A stretch of 40,260 nucleotides of DNA. Origin: Sphingobacteriaceae bacterium UBA6709 (GTDB taxonomy: Bacteria; Bacteroidota; Bacteroidia; Sphingobacteriales; Sphingobacteriaceae). This document shows positions 18,088-26,460 of the stretch, one piece after another. A model generated the notes under the pieces. The model saw nothing but the letters and a program-made list of their open reading frames with translations, was not told the DNA's origin and searched no databases. The stretch is taken from contig DKIV01000045.1 of assembly GCA_002454425.1 (NCBI GenBank), forward strand, positions 382 to 40,641. Reading direction: 5' to 3'. Position numbers and translations under genes: made by a program. Each line of letters opens with the position of its first letter. Within the stretch, counting starts at the first letter, position 1.

Positions 18088-18127
18088 AACTCTTATCGCC
18101 AGCATTCAGGAGCTGACGATAAGAGTT
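18088..18127. terminator. Bidirectional terminator between receptor and GH28 genes
   Basis: AACTCTTATCG (18088-18098) and CGATAAGAGTT (18117-18127) form an 11-bp stem, capped by CAGC/GCTG after a 1x1 mismatch, with an 8-nt loop. It lies 20 bp past the receptor stop and 9 bp before the GH28 stop, between converging genes. Confidence 0.75.
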
Positions 18128-18136
18128 GATTCAAAT

Positions 18137-19492
18137 TTATTTGGCGTGCGAAGGTACGGTTACCTCTGTGCCCAACACGACATCGTTAAATACAATGTTG
18201 CCAGCATTACTTAAACTCAGGCCCGTAGCTGCCGAATCAATCTTTACATTTGAGAAATGGATATTCTCGACTTTTTTACCGGGATAACCCTGAATAACAA
18301 TGCCCGCGTTCGTGGCTTTCCTACATCTTAAGCTGTCGACAAAAACGTCGCTTATCTGTGTTACAAAACCTTTCCCCTCGCCATGGTAGTAGGACGTGAT
18401 GAAAAAGCAGTCTTCCACCTCTCCAAATTCCACATTCTTAACATATATATCACGGATGAAGCCGCCTCGGTCAGGGTTCGACTTCAAATAGATTCCTCGC
18501 TTGCAGTACCCTCCAAAACTACAGTTACTCACAAACACATTCTGCACTCCGGCGGACATCTCACTACCGATAACAACGCCATGTAAGCCTTTAAAGCGGC
18601 AATTTCGAATAATAATATTCTCGGAGCTCATGGCCGTAGCTCTGCCTTCATGGTCTCTCCCCGACTTGATGGCTACATTATCATCACCATTGTTAAAGTC
18701 TATATCTTCTATCAATATATTTTTAGAATACTCTGGATCGAAGCCATCGTTATTTCTGTTAAAGGCATCAAACTTAACCTTGCGAGCCGTAACGTTCTCT
18801 GATTTGAGAAGATGTACGCACCAGAAGGGCGAGTTTTTAATTGTGATTCCCTCAATAAGGATATTTTTGCACTCAAAAAACTGAATAAGCTGGGGCCTCA
18901 GGAAATGTCCCTTGCCAAATACTCTTTCTTTAACAGGAACGCTTTTATGGTTCATATCACGGCTCAAGTCCTGATCAGCCTTCTGCTGTTCAGCCCATTT
19001 GCTGAATGAGTTAGCAGCATTACCATCAATAATACCCTGACCAATAATTGAAACATTTTCTAACTGATACCCATAAATAAAGGGACTATAGTTATAAAGA
19101 AAAGTACCTTCCCAACTTGTAAGAACAGCGGGCAGGTAATCCTCAGCGTTACTGCCGAAGACCAATTTCGCGCCAGCCTTAAGATCTATACAGAGATTGC
19201 TAATCAGATGGATCGGTCCGTTGATGAGGTATACTCCCGCGGGCACCACAATTCTGCCGCCCCCCTTTTTACCGCAAGCCTGAATCGCTTTGTCAAAGGC
19301 TGGCTTAGCATTACTTGAAGAATCGCCCAGAGCACCGAAGCTGGTTAATAGCACGCTATCTTTTGAAGGTACCGGAGCCTTGATATTGCTAAAAATCTCG
19401 TTCATTTTATCCTCCGGAGATGCGGTTGTCTTCGGAGTATTCTTGCAAGCAAATAAAAATATAAGAGCCAGAGGTAGCAGGAATTTGTTCAT
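18137..19492 (-). CDS. GH28 polygalacturonase-like lipoprotein
   Basis: The product has 451 residues with lipobox LFAC (Cys16), so it is membrane-anchored. It starts with the Pectate_lyase_3-like segment (SFGALGDSSSNAKPAFDKAI, then GGGRIVVPAGVYLI) and continues as a right-handed parallel beta-helix. The GH28 catalytic blocks are recognisable: NND (247-249) in place of NTD, GDD (269-271), the GLHG histidine (His304) and RGIYLK (332-337) in place of RIK. It should hydrolyse galacturonic-acid-containing or related glycans (exo-polygalacturonase, rhamnogalacturonan or xylogalacturonan type). No pectin transporter or other pectinase is beside it, so it is an orphan. The substrate is uncertain. Confidence 0.87.
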   Translation of the reverse strand: MNKFLLPLALIFLFACKNTPKTTASPEDKMNEIFSNIKAPVPSKDSVLLTSFGALGDSSSNAKPAFDKAIQACGKKGGGRIVVPAGVYLINGPIHLISNLCIDLKAGAKLVFGSNAEDYLPAVLTSWEGTFLYNYSPFIYGYQLENVSIIGQGIIDGNAANSFSKWAEQQKADQDLSRDMNHKSVPVKERVFGKGHFLRPQLIQFFECKNILIEGITIKNSPFWCVHLLKSENVTARKVKFDAFNRNNDGFDPEYSKNILIEDIDFNNGDDNVAIKSGRDHEGRATAMSSENIIIRNCRFKGLHGVVIGSEMSAGVQNVFVSNCSFGGYCKRGIYLKSNPDRGGFIRDIYVKNVEFGEVEDCFFITSYYHGEGKGFVTQISDVFVDSLRCRKATNAGIVIQGYPGKKVENIHFSNVKIDSAATGLSLSNAGNIVFNDVVLGTEVTVPSHAK

Positions 19493-19534
19493 CTTAAAGT
19501 GGCTAAGTTTATAAAAAAAGGTATTTTAACATAT

Positions 19535-19567
19535 GCCTCCGGAGCTGGAACTCCCAGCTTCAGAGGC
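19535..19567 (-). terminator. Hairpin downstream of purT
   Basis: GCCTC/GAGGC (19535-19539, 19563-19567) encloses AGCTGG/CCAGCT with a 3x3 internal loop and a 5-nt apical loop. It lies 26 nt past the purT stop. On the minus strand the T run comes only about 15 nt later (near 19512-19520), so termination efficiency is uncertain. Confidence 0.5.
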
Positions 19568-19592
19568 AATCTAGTGATAGTGTATGTGCGAC

Positions 19593-20777
19593 TTATTGTT
19601 CGCTTAACCTGGAGGGCCTAACAGACACCAACGCGGCAAGAGCTTTTGCCCGATCGCGCACGCCATGTACATCAGCATCAACGGTATCGTATGCCAAAAT
19701 CACACCCATCCTTCTAAATGGACGCGTAAAAGGTTTACCGAAGATGCGTACATCGGTACGAGGTTGAACAAGCACCTCTTCAATCCCCGAAAATACAGGT
19801 TCCTCGCCTTCGGCATCTGCCAAAATTACGGCGCTGGCACCATTGCGTTCATGCTTAATTTCGGCAATAGGCAAGCCCAGCACAGCACGAGCATGTAGCT
19901 CAAATTCCGAAAGATTCTGCGTGCCGGCAAGCGTAACCATACCGGTATCATGCGGACGAGGCGATAGCTCAGAGAAGTAAACACCATCATCGCCGATAAA
20001 AAACTCGACGCCCCAAAGGCCGGAGCCACCCAATGCTTTTGTTACGGCGGCGGCCATGCGCTGACATTCTTTTAAATCATCCTCATTCATTTGTGCAGGC
20101 TGCCAGCTCTCCTGATAGTCGCCATTTTCCTGACGATGCCCTATAGGCAGACAGAACAGGGTATTGCCACTGTCCTGAGTAACAGTAAGCAAGGTTATTT
20201 CAAAATTGAACTTCACGAAGGCCTCGACAATCACTTCCGATTGGTCGCCCCGTTTTCCATTTTGCGCATACGCCCATGCCTTTTCAATGTCCTCAACTGC
20301 CCGTATTACCGATTGTCCCTTGCCGGATGAAGACATCAGTGGTTTTATAACACATGGCATACCAACTTCACTTACCGCAGATTTGAGCTCCTCCAGTGTA
20401 TTTGCATATTTGTAACTGGCGGTGCGCAAACCAAGGTCTACGGCTGCCAGATCCCGGATAGCTTTACGATTCATGGTAAAGTTCGCGGCCTTCGCCGAAG
20501 GAACCACCCGTATTCCCTGCTTCTCATAATCATAAAACCGCTCCGTACGTATCGCTTCAATTTCAGGAACAATAATGTCCGGTTGATGCTTAGCGACGAT
20601 ACGATCTAACTCCTGTCCATCAAGCATATTGATAACCTCGCGTTCCTGAGCCACCTGCTGAGCTGGCGCATCATTATAAGAATCTACGGCAACCACATAG
20701 TGTCCTAGTCGTTGAGCCGCAATAACAAACTCCTTACCAAGCTCCCCGGAGCCTAAAAGCATAATTTTCTTCCGCAT
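19593..20777 (-). CDS. purT: Formate-dependent phosphoribosylglycinamide formyltransferase
   Basis: The product has 394 residues, the normal PurT length. It makes formyl-GAR from GAR, formate and ATP in purine synthesis, bypassing folate-dependent PurN. The ATP-grasp order is complete. It has an N-terminal Rossmann-like GSGELGKE, then EIEAIRTERF, the ATP-binding MPCVIKPLMSSSGKGQSVIR, the metal-binding GVEFFIGDDGVYFSELSPRP with HDTGMVTL, and the C-terminal GKPFTRPFRRMGV. It is a housekeeping gene with no functional link to its neighbours and marks the left border of the exopolysaccharide region. Confidence 0.97.
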   Translation of the reverse strand: MRKKIMLLGSGELGKEFVIAAQRLGHYVVAVDSYNDAPAQQVAQEREVINMLDGQELDRIVAKHQPDIIVPEIEAIRTERFYDYEKQGIRVVPSAKAANFTMNRKAIRDLAAVDLGLRTASYKYANTLEELKSAVSEVGMPCVIKPLMSSSGKGQSVIRAVEDIEKAWAYAQNGKRGDQSEVIVEAFVKFNFEITLLTVTQDSGNTLFCLPIGHRQENGDYQESWQPAQMNEDDLKECQRMAAAVTKALGGSGLWGVEFFIGDDGVYFSELSPRPHDTGMVTLAGTQNLSEFELHARAVLGLPIAEIKHERNGASAVILADAEGEEPVFSGIEEVLVQPRTDVRIFGKPFTRPFRRMGVILAYDTVDADVHGVRDRAKALAALVSVRPSRLSEQ

Positions 20778-21339
20778 AGCGCTATTGTGTTACGGTGGTA
20801 AAGCTACAAAAACCTAAGAATATGCTCACGATCCGAAAATAAAGAGGCGCGCGAGCGGCGACATGTGCAAGAAGATGAGAAATGCCGTGCATTGCAATGC
20901 GGGTAGCTGCGAAGAAATCATGAGCGTCTTGCACAATACCACCGCGAACAACAGCCCCCCTGACAGTATGCCTGTTACCTTCGCCCCTGTGAACCTCTAT
21001 ACAGCTGCTGTGCTGAATTACTCAAGATGGTATACATACGTTGTAAGGGCGCTAAACCACTGCCCTTTTTAGTTAGTTTTGGTTTAAGGAATGAGGACAA
21101 TCATTCTGAAGTGGGTGGAAAAAAATAAAAGGTTAATCCGGAAATATCCCGGCACCCATATACAAGTCAGCGCACCTGGGGGACGCTAAAATCTTCGCTA
21201 CGTTAGTTTAAAGAAAAACAGCCATGTAAGTGGCATGGCGAAGCTATTACCGCTGAACAATCGCAACGCTTCCTTCAAAATACATCTGCTCAAACCCAAC
21301 TATCCCAAAGGGTTAAACTCATTTAAAGATTAAACTACT
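20778..21339. other. Spacer and leader before the exopolysaccharide operon
   Basis: About 560 bp. A terminator-like hairpin on the plus strand, AAGGGC (21045-21050) and GCCCTT (21062-21067) followed by TTT, lies in the middle. TAGTTTTG (21074-21081) matches the -7 consensus but has no TTG at the right distance. Downstream of it are two hairpins that would be in the operon leader: GAATGA/TCATTC (21089-21106) and GCCATG/CATGGC (21221-21239). A 69-codon open frame at 20863-21072 has no recognisable features. The operon promoter is therefore not settled. Confidence 0.45.
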
Positions 21340-22104
21340 ATGAAAAAACTCGCTTTACTTTTCTGCGGCCTGCTATTGCTATCAGCCTGCGGCAGTTACA
21401 AGAAGATCCCTTACTATCAGGATCTCAACCCGCAAAGCTCCAGCCAGGCAATAAACAACTACAAGCCTTACATCATACGAGCAAAAGACATTCTTGCGAT
21501 CAGTGTGATGAGCAGAAATCCCGATGCCGCGCTGGTGTTCAATTCCAATCTCTCAAACATCAAGGGCAACACGATGATCTCGCCCGACAATCCCATTATA
21601 GGATTTATGGTAGATGACACTGGAAACATCTACCTACCCTATATCGGGGCAGTGAAAGTAGATGGATTAACTCCTGACGAGGCTCGTAAAAAAATAAACG
21701 AACAGCTTACAAGTGTCTATAAAGATCCGGTTGTGAATCTGCGTATTGCCAATTTTAAGGTAGCGGTATATGGCGATGTGCTGCGCCCCGACGTCTATAG
21801 TCTTCAGAACGAGCAGACTTCTATTACTCAATTGCTGAGTATGGCGGGCGATCTGAACATCACCGCCAAGCGTAATAATGTGTTGCTCATTAGAAATGAA
21901 GGCGGAGAACGTAAGTTTATTCGCGTAGACCTTACCTCTAAGGAGCTCTTTAACAGTCCTTACTATTATCTAAGGAACAATGATGAAGTATACGTACAGC
22001 CCGACAGGACGAAATATGCCAGTGTCGACCGCGGATATCGCAACACCAGCCTCCTGATTTCGGCACTTTCAATGATTGCCATTATGGTAACCGCCATAAA
22101 ATAA
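21340..22104 (+). CDS. Outer-membrane polysaccharide export lipoprotein (Wza/BexD-like)
   Basis: The product has 254 residues with lipobox LSAC (Cys17). It contains the Poly_export domain (YIIRAKDILAISVMSRNPDA, about residues 46-65, through DDTGNIYLPYIGAVKVDGLT) and then an SLBB domain (NFKVAVYGDVLRPDVYSL). A C-terminal hydrophobic helix (LLISALSMIAIMVTAI) serves as the outer-membrane segment, as in Wza. It is shorter than E. coli Wza, as is usual in Bacteroidota. It forms the channel through which the polymer leaves the cell and works with the tyrosine autokinase downstream. It is the first gene of the operon, 7 nt before the first glycosyltransferase. Confidence 0.93.
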   Translation: MKKLALLFCGLLLLSACGSYKKIPYYQDLNPQSSSQAINNYKPYIIRAKDILAISVMSRNPDAALVFNSNLSNIKGNTMISPDNPIIGFMVDDTGNIYLPYIGAVKVDGLTPDEARKKINEQLTSVYKDPVVNLRIANFKVAVYGDVLRPDVYSLQNEQTSITQLLSMAGDLNITAKRNNVLLIRNEGGERKFIRVDLTSKELFNSPYYYLRNNDEVYVQPDRTKYASVDRGYRNTSLLISALSMIAIMVTAIK

Positions 22105-22111
22105 ACTTACC

Positions 22112-23269
22112 ATGAATACTCAAAGACTACGTGTTCTGATCACCGCGCCTTCTATTAACGCCCGGGAAAACGTTAGCGGCATTTCCACGGTTGTGGCGGG
22201 GATACTTGCTGAAAACAGTCATCATCACGACTACTATCACTTTCGTACTGGCCGAAAAGATGGGGAGAAGAAGAATATTATCTGGCTTTGGCGCCAGCTA
22301 ATGCTTACACCGCGCTTCCTGATCTTCATGCTGCGCCACAAGATCGACCTTGTTCATCTAAACTCAGATCTTATGCCCGCGTCCATAGTGCGTGATTGCC
22401 CCCTCCTGCTCATTGCCATGTACGTCCTGCGAAAGCCTGTAATCCTTCATTATCATGGCGGAAAATACATGATGGAACCGCCTTCTCCCGGAAGCTGGCT
22501 CTACCGGATTATACAGACGATGCTTAAGGGCGCCAATACCTTGTTGGTACTTACAGAAACAGAGAGAAAGACACTGATCACACATTTTGGAGTAAGCGCT
22601 CAGGTTATGCCGAACGCTGTAAAGGAAAATCCCAAATACATCACACGGCGCTACAACGGCCCTTTACGATTTCTCTACCTGGGGCGCATTGTTACGCACA
22701 AGGGCATAGATCTGATTGCCGAGGCATTTCGGCAACTACAGTCACGCCTCGACGACTTAGAATTTTGGGTATGTGGTCAGGGGCCTCAAAAAGAACACTT
22801 TTTGAAAACCCTGGATGGTATTCCTGGACTGAAATACGAGTATAAAGGTGTCGTCGACGGTGAGAAAAAAGCCGAAACGATGTACGCCGCCGAGGTATTT
22901 CTCCTGCCCTCCTACTTCGAAGGGCTCCCCATGGCCATGCTTGAAAATATGAATCATGGCTGCATACCCCTGGGAAGTGACGACCAGGCTTTCCGAGCGG
23001 TACTCAGTCCGCCCCTAAATGGGCTTATGGCTCGTAAAGGGTCAGCAGAGGATCTGGCAAGCCATATTTCCTGGCTGCTCGACAATAAGGATAAGCTAGC
23101 GGCAATGAGCAAGTCGGCATACGACACCATCCAGACGAAATACAGTATTAAAAATTACATAAATCAACTGAATCAAATTTACACTAACGCTTTAGACCAT
23201 GAAAGAAGTAAACTTTTTAGGAATCGGCATGAACCCAGTGACCTACAGCGATCTCTTCACGAAAATTGA
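22112..23269 (+). CDS. GT4-family glycosyltransferase
   Basis: The product has 385 residues with a GT-B fold. The C-terminal domain has RFLYLGRIVTHKGIDLIAEA and the E-x7-E motif SYFEGLPMAMLE (Glu270 and Glu278). It transfers a sugar from a nucleotide donor by a retaining mechanism on the cytoplasmic face. The last 23 codons overlap the start of the next gene by 71 bp in another frame, an unusually long overlap. The tail is polar and shows no family feature, so it may be a run-on past an ancestral stop. Donor and acceptor are unknown. Confidence 0.92.
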   Translation: MNTQRLRVLITAPSINARENVSGISTVVAGILAENSHHHDYYHFRTGRKDGEKKNIIWLWRQLMLTPRFLIFMLRHKIDLVHLNSDLMPASIVRDCPLLLIAMYVLRKPVILHYHGGKYMMEPPSPGSWLYRIIQTMLKGANTLLVLTETERKTLITHFGVSAQVMPNAVKENPKYITRRYNGPLRFLYLGRIVTHKGIDLIAEAFRQLQSRLDDLEFWVCGQGPQKEHFLKTLDGIPGLKYEYKGVVDGEKKAETMYAAEVFLLPSYFEGLPMAMLENMNHGCIPLGSDDQAFRAVLSPPLNGLMARKGSAEDLASHISWLLDNKDKLAAMSKSAYDTIQTKYSIKNYINQLNQIYTNALDHERSKLFRNRHEPSDLQRSLHEN

Positions 23270-24023
23270 TCGCTGGACAGCGAACAAGGAGCAACGTTCG
23301 CATCATATCGCTTGTGTGAATGCTTACAACATCGCCTTGTCCTTAAGTAATAAAGAGCTTAAAAGGATCTATAACGGAGCCGATATCGTAGGTGCTGACG
23401 GGATGCCTTTTGTTCGCTGGATACGCTTTTTCAACAAGGAACAGTGCGACCGCATCGCTGCACCCGACACAATCCTGGCGCTTGCGGAACATGCCAAAGA
23501 GAAAAGCTATACTTTTTATCTCTATGGCGGCGCTCCCGATGTGTGTGTAAAGATGAAAGAATTTCTCGAAGCCCGATTCCCGCATATCAACATTGTAGGA
23601 CATTATTCGCCACCTTTCCGTGAGCTAACGCAGGAAGAAGATGATGCTATTGTTGATGAAATTAACCGCCTGGCACCTGATATCATTTGTGTAGGCCTGG
23701 GTACCCCTAAACAGGATTACTGGATAGACACTCATCTTTATAAAATCAAAGGTTCTGTAATGATTGCTTCCGGTGCAACATTTGACTTCTTCGGCGGACG
23801 TATAAAGATGGCTCCGAAGTTCATAAGACTCTCCGGATTCGAATGGTTATACCGCTTGCTGGGAAAAGACTTTAAACGACTTTGGAAACGCTACACTGTG
23901 ATGTACGCCGTTTTCATCTACAACTTTATGCTCCAGAAGTCGGGACTTGTAAAATATCATCTCTCGACGCAGAAGCATCCTGAACCAGCGGAATCGCCGG
24001 CAATTTCAGGGGCTCTGGCTTAA
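23199..24023 (+). CDS. WecG/TagA/CpsF-family glycosyltransferase (GT26)
   Basis: The product has 274 residues, the usual size. Signatures include NFLGIGMNPVTY, ACVNAYNIALS, the catalytic-region ADGMPFVRW (Asp67), VGLGTPKQDYW and ASGATFDFFGG, with a basic amphipathic C-terminus (LLGKDFKRLWKRY) for membrane association. Known members add ManNAc (TagA), ManNAcA (WecG) or related sugars to an undecaprenyl-diphosphate-linked first sugar, so this enzyme most likely makes the second linkage of the repeat unit. It overlaps the preceding gene, indicating translational coupling. No initiating phosphoglycosyltransferase is found in the window. Confidence 0.93.
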   Translation: MKEVNFLGIGMNPVTYSDLFTKIDRWTANKEQRSHHIACVNAYNIALSLSNKELKRIYNGADIVGADGMPFVRWIRFFNKEQCDRIAAPDTILALAEHAKEKSYTFYLYGGAPDVCVKMKEFLEARFPHINIVGHYSPPFRELTQEEDDAIVDEINRLAPDIICVGLGTPKQDYWIDTHLYKIKGSVMIASGATFDFFGGRIKMAPKFIRLSGFEWLYRLLGKDFKRLWKRYTVMYAVFIYNFMLQKSGLVKYHLSTQKHPEPAESPAISGALA

Positions 24024-24052
24024 CACCAGGCACTCTATTCAACACATAAACC

Positions 24053-24076
24053 GGTTGTTCAGTTCGCTGAACAACC
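24053..24076 (+). other. Intra-operon hairpin between the GT26 and autokinase genes
   Basis: GGTTGTTCAG (24053-24062), loop TTCG and CTGAACAACC (24067-24076) form a perfect 10-bp stem with a tetraloop in the longest gap (69 bp) of the first half of the operon. No T tract follows, so it is not a standard terminator. It could mark an RNA processing or stability point. Confidence 0.6.
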
Positions 24077-24092
24077 TTAACACCCCCTTCCT

Positions 24093-26450
24093 ATGAAATC
24101 AGAAAGCTACGCCTATATCCCTTACGAGGAATATAACCCCGGGAAAAACTCCAAAACGGTAACAGCCAGCATTCGCAGCTATCTGTTCCACTGGCCCTTA
24201 TTTGTTGTGTCTGTGCTTATATGCATAGCTATGGCGGCGGTATATCTGCACTTCGCGACCCCGGGATACACGGTAACTGCTCGTCTGCTAATAAAAGATA
24301 ATGAAAAAGGTCTGGGCGACAACATCGCTCTGGAAGAGCTTAACCTTTTTAAATCCAATACGCTTGTTGAGAATGAACAGGAAGTACTGCATTCACATAC
24401 GCTTCTAAAAAAGGTTGTCGAGCAACTGAACATTTTCATCCATTACTACGAAAAAGGAGATATTAAGGCTCAGGAGATCTATAACGATCGGCCTGTTACT
24501 CTAATAATGTCCTCAATACGTAAAAGAGCAATCCCTCAATCCTTTACGATTGAGATTGCCGATAAGGAACATTTCATATTAAAAAACAAAAATACGGAAC
24601 AGCGACTGCGCTTCGGCACCAAACTAAAGAATACCTATGGCAGCTTCATCCTCCTTCCCGAAGTCAATGTTGAGAATGCTATTGGAAAAAAATACGTGAT
24701 CGCCTTAGCGAATATTGACGATGCTGCCGAGGCATATGGTTCCGCGCTGGAAACCAAACTGACAAATAAAAAGGCGACAACCATCGAATTAAGCTTCAGA
24801 GACAATTTACCGGAGCGCGGACGAGAGTTTCTCAACACCCTTATCGCAAGCTACAATAAAGCCTCTGTGGATGATAAGAACCGGGTACGACAAAGCACCC
24901 TGAACTTCATAGATCTGCGACTGGCCTCTCTCACCGGCGAGCTTAACTCAGCGGAAAAGAATGTCGAGAATTTTAAAAGCTCCAATGGACTGGTTGACAT
25001 TTCTTCGGAGTCGCAGCTATTCCTCGATAATGTTAAAGATAACGATGCCAAGCTAAATGCGGTACAGGTGCAGCTGGATGTGATCGCAGGAATAGAAAAC
25101 TACGTAAACTCGAACAATAGCGGAGGGCATGCTCCGGCAACGGCCGGCATTACAGATCCGGGCCTCATCGCCCTGATAAATCAGCTGATAGGCATTGAGT
25201 TGAAGCGACAAGAAATGCTCGAAACCGCCCCCGAAGGCAGCCCCCTGCTGGAAAGCGTCGACCGCCAGATAAGAACAACTCGGGTGGCAATACGTGAAAA
25301 TGTTAAAGGCATAAAAGCGACTCTTGTAGCTTCGAGAAATCGCCTCGGAAGCTTTAATAACAAGTTTGAGGCCTCAATACGCCAGCTACCCAGTCAAGAG
25401 CGCACCTTCGTAACCATAAAAAGACAACAGGGTATTAAGGAAGGCTTGTACGTTTACCTGCTACAGAAGCGTGAAGAGGCTGCCGTAAGTTATGCGTCTA
25501 CAATATCTGACAGCCGCACAATAGATGAGGCATATTACGGAAAACCCGACTCGCCTAATAAGATGCTTATCCTTGGTCTGGCAAGTATGGCGGGCCTTAT
25601 TCTTCCTATAGGCACATTATTTGGCCGTTCGCTGTTCAGAAACAGGGTAGAAAGCAGCCAGGAAGTGACGGAAGAAACATCGGTACAGGTATTGGCGGAG
25701 CTGTCATACGAATATACAAAGAACACGATTGTCGCGCTGCCGCAAAGCAGAAATCTCCTTGCGGAGCAGTTCCGATCCTTACGCACGAACTTGGAATATA
25801 TCTACACCGAGCAGTTTGGAAGTCGCGTAACGCTGATTACCTCGGGCATGCCACGTGAAGGAAAGAGCTTCGTAAGCATCAATCTGGCCATGGCTCTTGC
25901 CAATGCAGGCCGCCGTACGCTTCTTGTTGAATTTGACCTGCGCAAACCTAAAGGCACCGCTTACCTCAAACTGCCTAAAGGTCCGGGACTTACAGAGATC
26001 TTGTCAGGACATGGTGATGCGATGCAATATATCACGCCCGTGCCTATTAACGACAACCTCTTTGCACTACGCTCAGGCGAACTTAGCATGGAACCGGACG
26101 AGCTTCTCCACAGCGATAAGATACAGACGATGTTTGAAGAACTGCGCCAACACTTCGATGAGATCGTCGTTGATACCCCTCCTCTGGAGCTTGTGAGCGA
26201 TGCGCTGATCTTGTCGAAACAGGCAGACGTTAATCTGTATGTGGTGCGCCAAAGTGTAACACATAAATCCCAGCTTTCCTTTATCCGCGAAATATATCAA
26301 AGTCAGCGATTAAAAAATCTAGCAGTAATCTTCAATGGCAGTGACCTTGCCGAACGCTACTCGGGCCGCTATTATGGCTATTATTCCGATGATAAGCCGC
26401 GCAGCAATAAGCACAAGCCTGCGCTAAGAAAATTCCTGAAACGCTTTTAA
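24093..26450 (+). CDS. Polysaccharide co-polymerase / BY-type tyrosine autokinase (Wzc-like)
   Basis: The product has 785 residues. A Wzz domain follows the first membrane helix (about 33-53). A periplasmic coiled-coil segment (about 250-310 and 400-460) carries LDLRLASLTGEL-like heptads, and the second helix is at about 490-512. The cytoplasmic BY-kinase has Walker A GMPREGKSF (about 585-593), Walker A' LLVEFDLRKPK and Walker B IVVDTPPLEL (about 691-700). The C-terminal Tyr cluster RYSGRYYGYYSDD is the autophosphorylation tail. This protein sets chain length and links synthesis to export through the Wza-like lipoprotein. No cognate tyrosine phosphatase gene was found in the window. Confidence 0.95.
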   Translation: MKSESYAYIPYEEYNPGKNSKTVTASIRSYLFHWPLFVVSVLICIAMAAVYLHFATPGYTVTARLLIKDNEKGLGDNIALEELNLFKSNTLVENEQEVLHSHTLLKKVVEQLNIFIHYYEKGDIKAQEIYNDRPVTLIMSSIRKRAIPQSFTIEIADKEHFILKNKNTEQRLRFGTKLKNTYGSFILLPEVNVENAIGKKYVIALANIDDAAEAYGSALETKLTNKKATTIELSFRDNLPERGREFLNTLIASYNKASVDDKNRVRQSTLNFIDLRLASLTGELNSAEKNVENFKSSNGLVDISSESQLFLDNVKDNDAKLNAVQVQLDVIAGIENYVNSNNSGGHAPATAGITDPGLIALINQLIGIELKRQEMLETAPEGSPLLESVDRQIRTTRVAIRENVKGIKATLVASRNRLGSFNNKFEASIRQLPSQERTFVTIKRQQGIKEGLYVYLLQKREEAAVSYASTISDSRTIDEAYYGKPDSPNKMLILGLASMAGLILPIGTLFGRSLFRNRVESSQEVTEETSVQVLAELSYEYTKNTIVALPQSRNLLAEQFRSLRTNLEYIYTEQFGSRVTLITSGMPREGKSFVSINLAMALANAGRRTLLVEFDLRKPKGTAYLKLPKGPGLTEILSGHGDAMQYITPVPINDNLFALRSGELSMEPDELLHSDKIQTMFEELRQHFDEIVVDTPPLELVSDALILSKQADVNLYVVRQSVTHKSQLSFIREIYQSQRLKNLAVIFNGSDLAERYSGRYYGYYSDDKPRSNKHKPALRKFLKRF

Positions 26451-26460
26451 TAAGAACACT

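Noticed and set aside
20863..21072. 69-codon plus-strand open frame before the exopolysaccharide operon
   Set aside because: No promoter, no recognisable domain, and its last codons run into a terminator-like hairpin. It is described with the spacer instead.
21074..21081. TAGTTTTG as the promoter of the exopolysaccharide operon
   Set aside because: No -33 TTG at 17-23 nt and it overlaps the tail of a terminator-like hairpin; left unassigned.
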